A DNA stretch of 64,000 nt from Rattus norvegicus (GCF_036323735.1 NC_086024.1:133415053-133479052); one strand, 5' to 3'; positions 10,065 through 22,799 are shown, counted from the first letter of the stretch. The notes: a model not told the origin generated them from the sequence alone. Numbers and translations are program-made.

Positions 10065-13000
10065 ATGAATATAACAGGAAGCAATAATCACTATTCCTTA
10101 ATATCTCTCAACATCAATGGTCTCAACTCTCCAAAAAAAAAAGACATAGATTAACAAACTGGATACTCAATGAGGACCCTGCATTCTGCTGCCTACAGGA
10201 AACACACATCAGAGACAAAGACAAACACTACCTCAGAGTAAAAGGCTTGGAAAACAACTTTCCAAGCAAATGGTCGGAAGAAACAAGCTGGAGTAGCCAT
10301 TCTAATATCAAATAAAATCAATTTTCAACTAAAAGTCATCAAAAAAGATAAGGAAGGACACTTCATATTCATCAAAGAAAAAATCCACCAAGATGAATTC
10401 TCAATCCTAAATATCTATGCTCCAAATACAAGGGTACCTACATACATAAAAGAAACCTTACTAAAGCTCAAAACACACATTGCACCTCACACAATAAGAG
10501 TAGCAGATTTCAACACCCCACTCTCTTCAATGGACAGGTCTTGGAAACAGAAATTAAACAGAGACATAGACAGACTAAGAGAAGTCATGAACCAAATGGA
10601 CTTAACAGATATTTATAGAACATTCTATCCTAAAGCAAAAGGATATACATTCTTCTCAGCTCCTCATGGTACTTTCTCCAAAATTGACCATATAATTGGT
10701 CAAAAAACAGGCCTCAACAGATACAGAAAGATAGAAATAATCCCATGCGACCTATCAGACCACCACAGGCTAAAGCTGGTCTTCAATAACAATAAGGGAA
10801 GAATGCCCACATATACGTGGAAGTTGAACAATGCTCTACTCAACGAAAACCTGGTCAAGGAAGAAATAAAGAAAGAAATTAAAGACTTCTTAGAGTTTAA
10901 TGAAAATGAAGGTACAACATACCCAAAGTTATGGGACACAATGAAAGCCGTGCTAAGAGGAAAACTCATAGCTATGAGTGCCTGCAGAAAGAAACAGGAG
11001 AGAGCATATGTCACCAGCTTGACAGCACACCTAAAAGCTATTGAACAAAAAGAAGCAAATACACCCAGGAGGAGTAGAAGGCAGGAAATAATCAAACTCA
11101 GAGCAGAAATCAACCAAGTAGAAACAAAAAGGACCATAGAAAGAATCAACAGAACCAAAAGTTGGTTCTTTGAGAAAATCAACAAGATAGATAAACCCTT
11201 AGCCAGACTAATGAGAGGACACAGAGAGTGTGTCCAAATTAACAAAATCATAAATGAAAAGGAAGACATAACTACAGAATCAGAGGAAATTCAAAAAGTC
11301 ATTAGATCCTACTACAAAAGCCTATATTCAACAAAACTTGAAAATCTGCAGGAAATGGACAATTTCCTGGACAGATACCAGGTACCGAAGTTAAATCAGG
11401 AACAGATAAACCAGTTAAACAACCCCATAACTCCTAAGGAAATAGAAGCAGTCATTAAAGGTCTCCCAACCAAAAAGAGCCCGGGTCCAGACGGGTTTAG
11501 TGCAGAATTCTATCAGACCTTCATAGAAGACCTCATACCAATACTATCCAAACTATTCCACAAAATTGAAACAGATAGAGCCCTACCGAATTCCTTCTAT
11601 GAAGCCACAATTACTCTTATACCTAAACCATGCAAAGACCCAGCAAAGAAAGAGAACTTCAGACCAATTTCCCTTATGAATATCGATGCAAAAATACTCA
11701 GTAAAATTCTGGCAAACCGAATCCGAATCCAAGAACACATCAAAACAATCATCTACCATGATCAAGTAGGCTGCATCCCAGGCATGCAGGGATAGTTTAA
11801 TATACGGGAAACCATCAACTGTAATCCACTATATAAACAAACTGAAAGATAAAAACCACATGATCATTTCATTAGATGCTGAGAAAGCATTTGACAAAAT
11901 TCAACACCCCTTCATGATAAAAGTCCTGGAAAGAATAGGAATTCAAGGCCCATACCTAAACATAGTAAAAGCCATATACAGCAAACCAGTCGCTAACATT
12001 AAACAAGATAGAGAGAAACTTGAAACAATCCCACTAAAATCAGGGACTAGACAAGGCTGCCCACTCTCTCCCTACTTATTCAATATAGTTCTTGAAGTTC
12101 TAGCCAGAGCAATCAGACAACAAAAGGAGATCAAGGGGATACAGATTGGAAAAGAAGAAGTCAAAATATCACTATTTGCAGATGATATGATAGTATATAT
12201 AAGTGATCCCAAAAGTTCCACCAGAGAACTACTAAAGCTGATAAACAACTTCAGCCAAGTGGCTGGGTATAAAATTAACTCAAATAAATCAGTAGCCTTC
12301 CTGTACACAAAAGAGAAACAAGCCGAGAAAGAAATTAGGGAAACGACACCCTTCATAATAGTCCCAAATAATATAAAGTACCTCGGTGTGACTTTAACCA
12401 AGCAAGTAAAAGATCTGTAGAATAAGAATTTCAAGCCTCTGAAGAAAGAAGTTGAAGAAGACCTCAGAAGATGGAAAGATCTCCCATGCTCATGGATTGG
12501 CAGGATTAATATAGTAAAAATGGCCATTTTACCAAAAGCAATCTACAGATTCAATGCAATACCCATCAAAATACCAATCCAATTCAAAGAGTTAGATAGA
12601 ACAATTTGCAAATTCATCTGGAATAACAAAAAACCCAGGATAGCTAAAACTATCCTCAACAATAAAAGGACTTCAGAGGGAATCACTATCCCTGAACTCA
12701 AGCAGTATTACAGAGCAATAGTGATAAAAACTGCATGGTATTGGTACAGAGACAGACAGATAGACCAATGGAATAGAATTGAAGACCCAGAAATGAACCC
12801 ACACACCTATGGGCACTTGATTTTTGACAAAGGAGCCAAAACCATCAAATGGAAAAAAATAGCATTTTCAGCAAATGGTGCTGGTTCAACTGGAGGTCAA
12901 CATGTAGAAGAATGCAGATCGATCCATTCTTATCACCCTGTACAAGGCTTAAGTCCAAGTGGATCAAGGACCTCCACATCAAGCCAGATACACTCAAACT

Positions 13001-13896
13001 AATAGAAGAAAAACTAGGGCAGCATCTAAAACACATAGGCACTGGAAAAAATTTCCTGAACAAAACACCAATGGCTTATGCTCTAAGATCAAGAATCGAC
13101 AAATGGGATCTCATAAAACTGCAAAGCTTCTGTAAGGCAAAGGACACTGTGGTTAGGACAAAACGGCAACCAACAGATTGGGAAAAGATCTTTACCAATC
13201 CTACAACAGATAGAGGCCTTATATCCAAAATATACAAAGAACTCAAGAAGTTAGACCGCAGGGAGACAAATAACCCTATTAAAAAGGGGGTTCAAAGCTA
13301 AACAAAGAATTCACAGCTGAGGAATGCCGAATGGCTGAGAAACACCTAAAGAAATGTTCAACATCTTTAGTCATAAGGGAAATGCAAATCAAAACAACCC
13401 TGAGATTTCACCTCACACCAGTGAGAATGGCTAAGATCAAAAACTCAGGTGACAGCAAATGCTGGCGAGGATGTGGAGAAAGAGGAAAACTCCTCCATTG
13501 TTGGTGGGATTGCAGACTGGTACAACCATTCTGGACACAGTCTGGAGGTTCCTCAGAAAATTGGACATTGAACTGCCTGAGGATCCAGCTATACCTCTCT
13601 TGGGCATATACCCAAAAGATGCCCCAACATATAAAAAAGACACGTGCTCCACTATGTTCATAGCAGCCTTATTTATAATAGACAGAAACTGGAAAGAACC
13701 CAGATGCCCTTCAACAGAGGAATGGATACAGAAAATATGGTACATCTACACAATGGAATATTACTCAGCTATCAAAAACAATGACCTTATGAAATACGTA
13801 GGCAAATGGTTGGAACTGGAAAATATCATCCTGAGTGAGGTAACCCAATCACAGAAAAACACACATGGTATGCACTCATTGATAAGTGGCTATTAG
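10065..13896 (+). pseudogene. LINE-1 ORF2 (endonuclease / reverse transcriptase), disrupted
   Basis: ORF2 normally encodes an apurinic-type endonuclease, a reverse transcriptase and a Cys-rich C-terminus. Here the endonuclease start is recognisable (LNINGLN and QETH motifs near 10110 and 10197), as are RT blocks including FADD at 12175-12186 and the usual ISGY ending at 13896. Breaks seen: a frameshift at the A10 run 10133-10142, a compensating one near 10247, a Trp-to-stop at 11793-11795, a frameshift near 11820, a stop at 12418-12420, and frameshifts near 12850-12860, 13280-13290 and 13535. The longest remaining open piece is 10530-11795. In the endonuclease the usual GDFN motif reads ADFN near 10504. 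The product cannot be full length. Confidence 0.95.
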
Positions 13897-14636
13897 CCCA
13901 AATGCTTGAATTACCCTAGATGCCTAGAACAAAAGAAACTCAAGACGGATGATCAAAATGCGAATGCTTCACTCCTTCTTTAAAAGGGGAACAAGAATAC
14001 CCTTGGCAGGGAATAGGGAGGCAAAGATTAAAACAGAGGCAGAAGGAACACCCATTCAGAGCCTGCCCCACATGTGGCCCACACATATACAGCCACTCAA
14101 TTAGACAAGATGGATGAAGCAAAGAAGTGCAGACCGACAGGAGCCAGATGTAGATCGCTCCTGAGAGACACAGCCAGAATACAGCAAATACAGAGGCGAA
14201 TGCCAGCAGCAAACCACTGAACTGAGAACAGGACCCCCGTTGAAGGAATCAGAGAAAGAACTGGAAGAGCTCGAAGGGGCTCGAGACCCCATATGAACAA
14301 CAATGCCAAGCAACCAGAGCTTCCAGGGACTAAGCCACTACCTAAAGACTATACATGGACTGACCCTGGACTCTGACCTCATAGGTAGCAATGAATATCC
14401 TAGTAAGAGCACCAGTGGAAGGGGAAGCTCTGGGTCCTGCTAAGACTGAACCCCCAGTGAACTAGATTATTGGGGGGAGGGCGGCAATGGGGGCAGGATG
14501 GGGAGGGGAACACCCATAAAGAAGGGGAGGGGGAGGGATTAGGGGGATGTTTGCCCGGAAACCGGGAAAGGGAATAACACTCAAAATGTAAATAAATACT
14601 CAAGTTAATAAAAAAAAAAAAAAGAAAGAAAAAAAA
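13897..14636 (+). other. L1 3' UTR and A-rich tail
   Basis: Typical rodent L1 3' UTR following ISGY-stop, with a G-rich segment at about 14470-14560 (runs such as GGGGGGAGGGCGG) and an A-rich tail at 14610-14636. Short frames on the minus strand here are shadows. Confidence 0.9.
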
Positions 14637-14884
14637 ACTTTGAGTACGTAGCATAAACATTGAAGCTGAGGGGTAAATCAATCAATGCTCTGTCTTTTTA
14701 TTTCAGCCTTATATAGTAAATAATATCCCTTGTGCAGCCTCAAGTTATAGTATTTTTCCACAATGATTCACTGCTTAGCATGTGTCAGTTAGCTTTCCTA
14801 AGCACAAAACAATGTTGTACATTCTCTGAGGAGAAAATATGCACATCACCTCTTCTCCAGCAATATATATACACACACACACAT

Positions 14885-15970
14885 GTTCCACTATGTTCAT
14901 AGCAGCCTTATTTATAATAGCCAGAAACTGGAAAGAACCCAGATGCCCTTCAACAGAGGAATGGATACAGAAAATATGGTACATCTACACAATGGAATAT
15001 TACTCAGCTATCAAAAACAATGACCTTATGAAATTCATAGGCAAATGGAGGAAACTGGAAAATATCATCCTGTGTGAGGTAACCCAATCACAGAAAAACA
15101 CACATGGTATGCACTCATTGATAAGTGGCTATTAGCCCAAATGCTTGAATTACCCCAGATGCACAGAACACATGAAACTCAAGACGGATGATCAAAATGC
15201 GAATGCTTCACTCCTTCTTTAAAGGGGAACAAGACTAGCCTTGGCAGGGAATAGGGAGGCAAAGATTAAAACAGAGACTGAAGGAACACCCATTCAGAGC
15301 CTGCCCCACATGTGGCCCACACATATACAGCCACTCAATTAGACAAGATGGATGAAGCAAAGAAGTGCAGGCCGACAGGAACTGGATGTAGATCGCTCCT
15401 GAGAGACACAGCCAGAATACAGCAAATACAGAGGAGAATGCCAGCAGCAAACCACTGAACTGAGAACAGGACCCCCGTTGAAGGAATCAGAGAAAGAACT
15501 GGAAGAGCTTGAAGGGGCTCGAGACCCCATATGAACAACAATGCCAAGCAACCAGAGCTTCCAGGGACTAAGCCATTACCTAAAGACTATACATGGACTG
15601 ACCCTGGACTCTGACCTCATAGGTAGCAATGAATATCCTAGTAAGAGCACCAGTGGAAGGGGAAGCCCTGGGTCCTGCTAAGACTGAACCCCCAGTGAAT
15701 GTGATTGTTGGGGGAGGGCCGTAATGGGGGAGGATGGGGAGGGGAACACCCATATAGAAGGGGAGGCGGAGGGGTTAGGGGGATGTTGGCCCAGAAACCG
15801 GGAAAGGGAATAACATTCGAAATGTAAATAAGAAATACTCAAGTTGGGGTTGGGGATTTAGCTCAGTGGTAGAGCGCTTGCCTAGGAAGCGCAAGGCCCT
15901 GGGTTCGGTCCCCAGCTCCGAAAAAAAAAAAAAAAAAAAAAAGAAATACTCAAGTTAATAAAGAAAAAAA
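14885..15970 (+). mobile_element. second L1, 5'-truncated 3' end
   Basis: The sequence from 14885 repeats the last part of the first L1 (matching about 13645-14620): the end of ORF2 (stop at 15135), the 3' UTR and its G-rich tract, then the tail. By eye the two copies are almost identical apart from scattered substitutions and small indels. It is interrupted near its 3' end by an ID at 15846-15940. A short (TA)/(CA) patch at 14864-14884 precedes it, and no clear target duplication is visible. Confidence 0.93.
15846..15940 (+). mobile_element. ID element, near consensus
   Basis: A full ID body with a pure A tail. A perfect 16-bp target duplication, AAGAAATACTCAAGTT, is present at 15830-15845 and 15941-15956. 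The perfect duplication and homogeneous tail indicate a recent insertion into the truncated L1. Confidence 0.97.
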
Positions 15971-15989
15971 GGGGAAAAAAGGTGACATA

Positions 15990-16175
15990 TTTCTTTTTTT
16001 AAATAAAGATTTATTTATTTATTTTATTTATATTAGTACACTGTCGCCGTCTTCAGACACAGCAGAAGATCCCATTACAGATGGTTGTGAGCCACCATGT
16101 GGTTGCTGAGATTTGATCTCAGGACCTCTGGAAGAGCAGTGAGTGCTCTTAACCATTGAGCCATCTCTTTAGCCA
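15990..16175 (-). mobile_element. B2 SINE
   Basis: Reverse-complement B2: the tail side (AAAGATTTATTTATTT) at the left, CTTCAGACACA, GAGCCACCATGTGG, and the head GAGCCATCTCTTTAGCC at the right. Confidence 0.93.
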
Positions 16176-16215
16176 CTAAGCAGTGTTAAAGGACTTTTAA
16201 AAATGAGTTATTTTC

Positions 16216-16303
16216 AGGGTTGGGGATTTAGCTCAGTGGTAGAGCGCTTACCTAGCAAGCGCAAGGCCCTGGGTTCGGTCCCCAGCTCCAAAAAAAAAAA
16301 AAA

Positions 16304-16335
<32 letters not shown>

Positions 16336-16336
16336 A
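16216..16336 (+). mobile_element. ID element with A-rich (GAAA)n tail
   Basis: Full ID body; the tail has expanded into AAAG repeats. The 11-bp duplication GAGTTATTTTC is seen at 16205-16215 and 16337-16347. Confidence 0.96.
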
Positions 16337-16477
16337 GAGTTATTTTCTACTCAGCATATATAGCAAATCTGCAGCAAGGAAAATGTGGACCCACAAACAC
16401 AATGAATGCTAATTTTAAATGAAAGCCCCCCAAAAATGCTTCTCTCTGCAGGGGTTAAAGTGCTGAGAATAAGATTG

Positions 16478-16612
16478 GGGTGGAGCACAAGCCTTTAATC
16501 CCAGCACTTGGAGGGCAAAGGCAGGCAAATCTCAGAGTTTGAGATCAGCCTGGTGTACAGAGTGAGTTACTTTACCGCCAGGGCTACACAGAGAAACCCC
16601 CTGTCTTGAAAA
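16478..16612 (+). mobile_element. B1 SINE
   Basis: B1 blocks in order: CCTTTAATCCCAGCACTTGG, GATCAGCCTGG.GTACAGAGT, CAGGGCTACACAGAGAAACC. Confidence 0.88.
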
Positions 16613-16629
16613 ACCTATAAACCCAACTA

Positions 16630-16835
16630 ACCTCCCCCACCAAGACTTGGGTGCCTGTGTTCAAGTTATCTAACAGGAGGGAAGCTCAACTGAGAAAATG
16701 CCTCCGTAGCATCTGGCTGTAAAGCACTTCCTTAATTAGTGGTTGATGGGATGATGGACGACTACGCAGAAGTGTAAACCAAATAAACCCTTTCCTTCCT
16801 GTCTTGCTCTTGGCCATGGTGTTTAATCATAATTC
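16630..16835. mobile_element. LTR-like rodent repeat fragment
   Basis: Contains TTAGTGGTTGATGG and GTAAACCAAATAAACCCTTTCCT followed by a GCCATGGTGTTTAATC segment. This is the end of a common rodent interspersed repeat with a polyadenylation signal, probably LTR-derived (MaLR-like). The family name is uncertain. Confidence 0.6.
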
Positions 16836-16839
16836 TAAG

Positions 16840-19800
16840 ACAGGTGCTCAGCCCTAAATAGAACATCTGTTCCAAACCCTCACCCCAACCCTGCCTGAGG
16901 CTCAGGGAGCACCGTGCGAGAGGGATCAGAAAGAACTTAAGAGCCAGAGGACGCAGAGGAATGCTGAGAAGTGTTTTCTTCTGGGCAGGACATGGGTGTT
17001 AGGCCCATGGAGTCACTGTATGCGCTAACCTGCATCTACAAGATCATCGCAACAACCCAGTCAGCATCCCTGCAGGAAACGCTAACAGGACTCTGGGTTA
17101 CAGAGAGAGGTGGGGGGAGGATGCTCTTGGGGGAAGTCTGGGGAGAGTTGGCTTGGGAGTGGATAGGGTCTGTATGTGTGTGTGAAGTGACAACGAATAA
17201 GTCATTTATAATGACTCAATTTACTTTCCAAGCCCCTCTTACTGGCAACCAGACCTCCAGCAAATAAAACTTGGTGGAGCATCTACCTCTCAAGTCATAA
17301 CAAGCCTCCTTCCTTCGCCTTGGGTACGTGCCAATGCCGTTGCTCTGCACACGAACTTCATTAAACTATGACTTCGTGTTGTCTGAAAGTATGGCTGCCG
17401 CCTTGACAAGAACCTGCTGGATGTCAGTGTGAAGTGGGTGGGCATGAGAGTTAATTTTAGCACACTTTTGAACTCCAGTGAGGGACTGTTCTAGATCTGA
17501 GCGCTTCAGAGCTCTTTTCTAGAGTATATCCAGTAATGTGGCAATTTACAGCGACGGCTACTGGTGCCTCTCTGCTCCACTACAAATGCTCTATGGGTTT
17601 AAGGCGATGTACTCAATCAAGGCTCTGGAATGTTCTTGATAACGTGACTGTGTAGAGTATGACCAACCTAAGCCCAGATTGACATTCCTCATACTGAGTC
17701 AGGTCAGGTGGCATAGCCTCCCTCTCTACCTGTCTCATCCTGTCCGTCTTTGTATAGCCAGGGTTCAACTTTGGGCACCTCCCAAGTTGCTTACTGAGAC
17801 ACAGATCCCTTGTGAGATATGTCCCAGAGGAATCACAGGCTATGCTAGAGCCAACGCACAAAGACGCAAGAGGGAATTAAAACAAGGAGTGTCCCCTGCC
17901 ACCAACGTCAGGAGTCTGCCTTCCACTGAACACGACTTTTCAGGGTAGGGAGAGATGCCCTCCCCATACCCCGAACAGCTCTGAGAGTTCCCCCAAAGGC
18001 CTCAGCCATGTCCCTCAGGGGAAATGTCCTCAGTTGGCTCCTGCCCAACTGCTCATCTCCACCTTTTCACACTCAGGGCATCTTCCTAGGGTCTGTAGCT
18101 GGGCCATGTGCCAAGCCCACAACCCCGGGCAACTGGTTGCCAGTCCTGAGCACTTAGATTGGCAGCAACCTCTTCAGTGTAGGAGAGGCAGGGGAGGGCT
18201 GGTCAGGGATGGCAGGAGTGGGTGGACCGGGAGCTGGGGTTTGTGTAGCATCTCTCCCAGCAAACCTGGGCAGAGGAAGTAAATGTACAGAATCCACGAT
18301 CACTCTGGCCACCTGTGCATACAGCCCAAGTGTGTCCAAGTCTTTTGACATGGATGTGAGTCCTGCGCCAGGTAGGTAACGGTGTATTTGTCTTCTCGCA
18401 TGCTTGCATGATAGTCAAGGTTTACAAAATCTAGAAGGGTTCTCCCAAGCCAATAGCCTAGGGGGTGGGGCTGTAGGGCAGGGGTTTTACTGCTCTTCTC
18501 TCTGAGTTTGCAGGTATGAGTCACTGGGAACATAAAAAGGACCTAATGGGGGGGTCCCCCCTCTCCCAGTGAGTATGGACTTTCCAACCAGCATCCCTAG
18601 GACCAACAATTCCTGCCTCAGCTGGCTAAGTACTGGGATGACAGGTGTGTAAACGGGGCTCTGTTATTCGCATATATGTAGAAGGGGAACAAGTATGCCA
18701 CAGTTCCTGAAAGTCAGTTCTCTTCTTCTATCGTGTACGTGAGCGTCCCGGGGATTTGGCTACAAGCATTTTATTCCCTGAGCCATTTTGAAGGCCCAGG
18801 ACTATTTTTAAATGCACTTTTCAGCTTAAGGACCCTTTCCTCTAAGAATACAGTAGTCTTTCTGCCTTCGCTTTGTGGGCTATTCCCTCGAACAGTCTTG
18901 GGGAGCTGGGAGATTTCTCTCTGGGGTCTGGAACAGGACTAAAGAACGACTGTCCTGGGAGGCAGCCTGGGGGCAGCCATCTAGACTCACCTGCTATAAA
19001 CGTCTACTGCCAGCCTCAGGCACAAGAAAGGGGGTCCAGGTGACAGAACCTGCCATTCATGGACAAGGGGTTACAGAGATATGGCTGGGTAAAAGAACTA
19101 CAGACAGTGACCGCAGTTAACCTCAGACCACTGTCAGGAGCGAGGCAAGCCCCAACTGCCGTGACCAAAGCCATCAAGGCCTGACTTGGCACTCTCAGTG
19201 CCTTTTCCACAATGGAGGACACTCAGCTCTCACCCTGGTGTGAACAATCCAATGTGTCAGGTTCCCTCTACTGTGATCTGTGTTATCCAATCACTTGCCC
19301 TGGGCTGGGCTGGAGAGAGAGGAATGCTCCTGTTACTGTGGTTAGCTCAGTGGCACGCAGGGATAACATTATCAAAGAAGCCAGATTCAAAGGCGGGGCA
19401 AGTGACCTCATTTAGATAAAAGACTCAGCCGTGGTGACCAACACCCACAGAGTAGTTGTCCTGTCCTGCATGGGGACTGGTGGCATTCCTGAGGGCTGGC
19501 ATTGCTAGCATTTGATTTAGGCAGAGCCGCAGTGGCATGTGATGACATTGCCATTGGGAGGAATAGGTCCCTGTGTTTGAGCCTCTCCCAGGCAGGCTGG
19601 ACTTCTCTGCTGAGCTAAGGGCAGCCATTCATATGCCCAGTGGGGCACAATCGTGGGGAATTCCTAGTTTATAATAATGAAAGATCTTCCTGGAAAACTT
19701 TAGTTGGGCTAACTCCCTGGCCATAAGAGGCACAAAGAGCAAGGCTGGGATACCAGCAGTGGCACCTCAGCCTGGTGGCTCAGCCAGGTTGGGATGGAGC

Positions 19801-20085
19801 CACCTAGGGGGAAGGGAACATTATCTGCTCTGAAGCAGAGGACTGGGAGGGCCTCCCACAGGGAAAGCTGGATGAAACGTGGCATCCCTGGTGGGAGAAA
19901 CGTATTGCAGTGAAGGCCCAAAGGGAGGAATGCTGGTGAAGGTGTAGTCTGGACAGGCTGCCTTGGTTAGCAGGCCTTGGGGAGACCAACCAAATAAGAT
20001 AAGATTGTCTCAGGCACAGGGCGGATGGCCCCAGGGGATTCTGGGAAGTCTGGGTTCTAAGAATAACAAAATTGAAATCTTTCAA
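16840..20085. other. unassigned, low-repeat intergenic sequence
   Basis: No gene, splice-consistent exon or recent repeat was recognised in this 3.2-kb stretch. Open frames of 60-138 codons occur on both strands without domain features. It could hold distal regulatory DNA, but nothing here proves that. Confidence 0.5.
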
Positions 20086-20087
20086 TG

Positions 20088-20215
20088 TTGCTTTTGTAAC
20101 GGAATCTCTCAGTGTAGCCCCGGCTGTTCTGGAACTACCTCTGTAGAACAGGCTGGCCTCGAACTCACAGCAATCCACCTGCCTCTGCCTCCTGAGTGCT
20201 GGATCAAGAGCATGC
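20088..20215 (-). mobile_element. B1 SINE
   Basis: Reverse-complement B1: CTCAGTGTAGCCCCGGCTG, AGAACAGGCTGGCCTCGAAC, and CACCTGCCTCTGCCTCCTGA. Confidence 0.9.
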
Positions 20216-21100
20216 AGCATTATGCCAAGCCCATTTATTTACATTCTATATTTGGTGTGTACCTTGCACTCGCATGCACGTGTGTGCACATGTAGAAGTC
20301 AGAGGGCAGCTTGTGAGGATTGGGTTGGCCTTTCCATCATAATCAGATTTAGCGGAAAGCCCCTCTATGCACTGAGCCCACCTCACTGTCCTTCAGGAAT
20401 GTTTTTTTAATTATTTATATCTTAATAAATACATCTTATTTGTGTGTATATGGTTTTCAGGGCTGACCGCTTGGTATTGGGTAACCCAATTAGGGGGCTC
20501 ATCCCCGGGGGGGGGACTATTTCTCCCTCTTTCGGCATTCCATAGCTGCCTGTGGTTCTTTGTTAAAGGTGGGGCCTGTGAGATTGCTCCTTTCACCTAA
20601 GCACACCTGCTGGTGATATTGTTTAGGTCTTCGACATGTGTTCGACAGGGTGACTCTTACCTGTCTCTTACCCAGGGGATGTTTTAATGAAATGACATAA
20701 AATTTGACTTATTTTAGCATGTGTCAGCCAAGCCCAGGTTTACTGGAGGAGGAAGTGGCAGGGCAGATCTGATGCCACCCACAAACTCAGTGAGCCTGTG
20801 CTAACTGCACTCACGACTTAGTGGCTTGGGCTACGTCTCTCTGCCCAGCTGACAGATAGCAAATGCAGAAGATACCTTCTCTGGGGACTGAGTGGAAAGC
20901 AAGGGCCTTGCTGGGTGGCTTGTACTGCCTGGGCGGGGGTGGGGGTGGGGCGGAAATTCCAGCAGGAAGCAGGCATAGTGCCTTTGAACTCCAACTTAGT
21001 ACCGTGTGGTCTTTGCAGGGGCTGAGGGACAAAACAGCTCCATTGTCATTCAGAGAGCCATCATATCAATTAATCAACCTTAAAATGGGACTCTTAAATT
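20216..21100. other. unassigned intergenic sequence
   Basis: No gene recognised. Contains short C- and G-runs (about 20506-20516 and 20932-20950) only. Confidence 0.45.
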
Positions 21101-21104
21101 ATTT

Positions 21105-21189
21105 GACTGTGTGTGTGTGTGTTTTAATTTATTTATTTAGTGGTGTGTGTGTGTGTGTGTGTGTGTCTGTCTGTCTGTCTGTCTGTCTG
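21105..21189 (+). repeat. (TG)n and (TGTC)n microsatellite
   Basis: A short TG run at 21107-21121, a TG run at 21142-21167, then TGTC tetranucleotides to about 21189. Confidence 0.95.
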
Positions 21190-21953
21190 GGGCCCCAGGG
21201 GTCGAGCTCAGATGCTCAGATGTTTGGACAGGTTCTGTACAACAAGTGCTTTGACCCGCTAAGCCATCCTACTGGTCCCTCCAATGGGAATCTTAATCCG
21301 AGGCATATGTGTAACGCCATCCTTGGAGGCTGAAGCAAGAGAAGGGACTTTCCCAGGTGTGGACAGCGAGAATGTGTAGCGAGACCCTATTTCAAAACCC
21401 CAAACAGGGGTCTGAACAGCGCTTGTGGGTGTGCACAATGGTGCTTAGTCTTGCTGCTCTCTCTGGGGACCAGAGCTCTGTTCCCAAGCCCTGTCAGACA
21501 GCTCCCGGCTCTCAGGGAACCACGGGCATGTGTGCATACATAAGTAAATAAAAATAAATATTTAGAAAAATATTCCGAGCGACAGTAACAACCAAAACTA
21601 GCGCTGTATCTTGGACGCAAGGACAAACGATAGATAACTATATTTACATGCCACATAGGTGATACGAAATTATTGCATTCTGCCCTGACACCTTCCTCTA
21701 AGGTTCCGTTGTGGCAAGGATGGAGGAAAGAAGGGAAGACAGACAGACACAAAAACCCAAGCTCGATGAGTGCCTGTAGTTGGAATCACAGATAATTTAA
21801 GGGAATGAAGGATTAAGAACTGTAAGGGTATAGATTTTTGTCTTCCAGGGCTCTTTGCAGGCGTAGCTGAGATGAATTTGTACCAAATCAGCAGCTATCG
21901 CTGTCAGTTTGTCTTCACCTCCAGAATGATCCCCTTGGCCAGAATAAGTATGG

Positions 21954-22165
21954 GCTGGAAGGATGGCTCAGTGGTTAAGAGCGATGGCTGCCCTTCCAGA
22001 GGACCCAAGTCAGGTGCCCAGCACCCAACATGGCGACTCACGAGCATCTTTAACTCCAGATCCTGGAGTTAAACACCTTTCTGTAGCCTCCTTGGGCAAC
22101 AGGTATAAAAATGGTGTACGGACAAACATGCAGGCAAAACACCCACCCATGTAAACGGACACCTG
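21954..22165 (+). mobile_element. B3/B2-type SINE
   Basis: GGGCTGGAAGGATGGCTCAG head with pol III A-box, CTTCCAGAGGACCC, CCCAGCACCCAACATGGCGA and a tail with ATGCAGGCAAAACACCCACCCAT. The GGACCC/CACCCA variants and the ATGCAGGCAAAACACC tail favour B3. Confidence 0.82.
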
Positions 22166-22795
22166 ACCTAATATGGAGATGCGGGTGAGTAAGTCCCATA
22201 CTTGCAATATGGCTGTAGGGATGTTACAGGAACAGAAACTGGACTAGACTGGAACCTGTTCCCCGGTAACAGTCATCACAAGGGACAGTGCCATACCAAC
22301 CGGCATCGATGACTTGCTTCCAAACCAACTCATAAATGACGCCAAGTTAAAGAATCACAGTCACTAAAATATGGCATATTGGGGGGAAAAACCCTACTTT
22401 AGAAATTAAAAATAATAAAGACTATTAATATAAATACAATTACCAAGGTTTCAGAAGGAACTAGGTGCATCCAGAGTAAGCAAATACGTCAGTGAAATGA
22501 TCCAGCACTAGTCACGTGTGACGAAAATCAGCAGCCACAGATGCCCCTAAACAGGAAGACCGAGAAGGAAAGGAGACAGAGCCTGGCGGAAGAGCACCAG
22601 GCAGATGTGGGCAAGGTGCAAGCCGCGTCCAAGGCAAATGTGAAACGCAGCCAGGAGGAGCACTTTGTGACCAAGATGACTGCAAATGGCGGTGAGGATG
22701 TGACCTCTCCACTGTGTGGCACCACTGGGAGAATAGAGCAGGGCCAGTGGTAAGAGTTTTAATTAACCCTAAAGATTAGGTGCACAGAAAGTAAG
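22166..22795. other. unassigned sequence with a short coding-like frame
   Basis: The stretch 22541-22753 has an open frame rich in K, E and Q, but it lacks any domain I recognise, a splice context or a promoter. I do not call it a gene. Confidence 0.35.
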
Positions 22796-22799
22796 GTCA

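Larger units (their letters stand above)
8151..14636 (+). mobile_element. near full-length LINE-1 (rat L1 family)
   Basis: The order is a 5' UTR of about 0.7 kb (net of an ID insertion), ORF1, a short spacer, broken ORF2, 3' UTR with the G-rich polypurine stretch near 14470-14560, and an A-rich tail ending about 14636. Length and content fit an originally complete, promoter-bearing insertion. I could not find a target-site duplication: the sequence before 8151 is an ID fragment and the sequence after 14636 does not match it. ORF2 damage makes autonomous retrotransposition very unlikely today. Confidence 0.95.

Noticed and set aside
15846..15940. BC1 RNA gene or functional tRNA-Ala gene
   Set aside because: The ID body is BC1-like, but the copy has only an A tail after it and lacks the BC1-specific unique 3' part. 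It is also not able to fold as a proper tRNA.
22541..22753. Small K/E/Q-rich coding sequence
   Set aside because: 70 codons, no homology recognised, no splice or promoter context, and flanked by SINEs.
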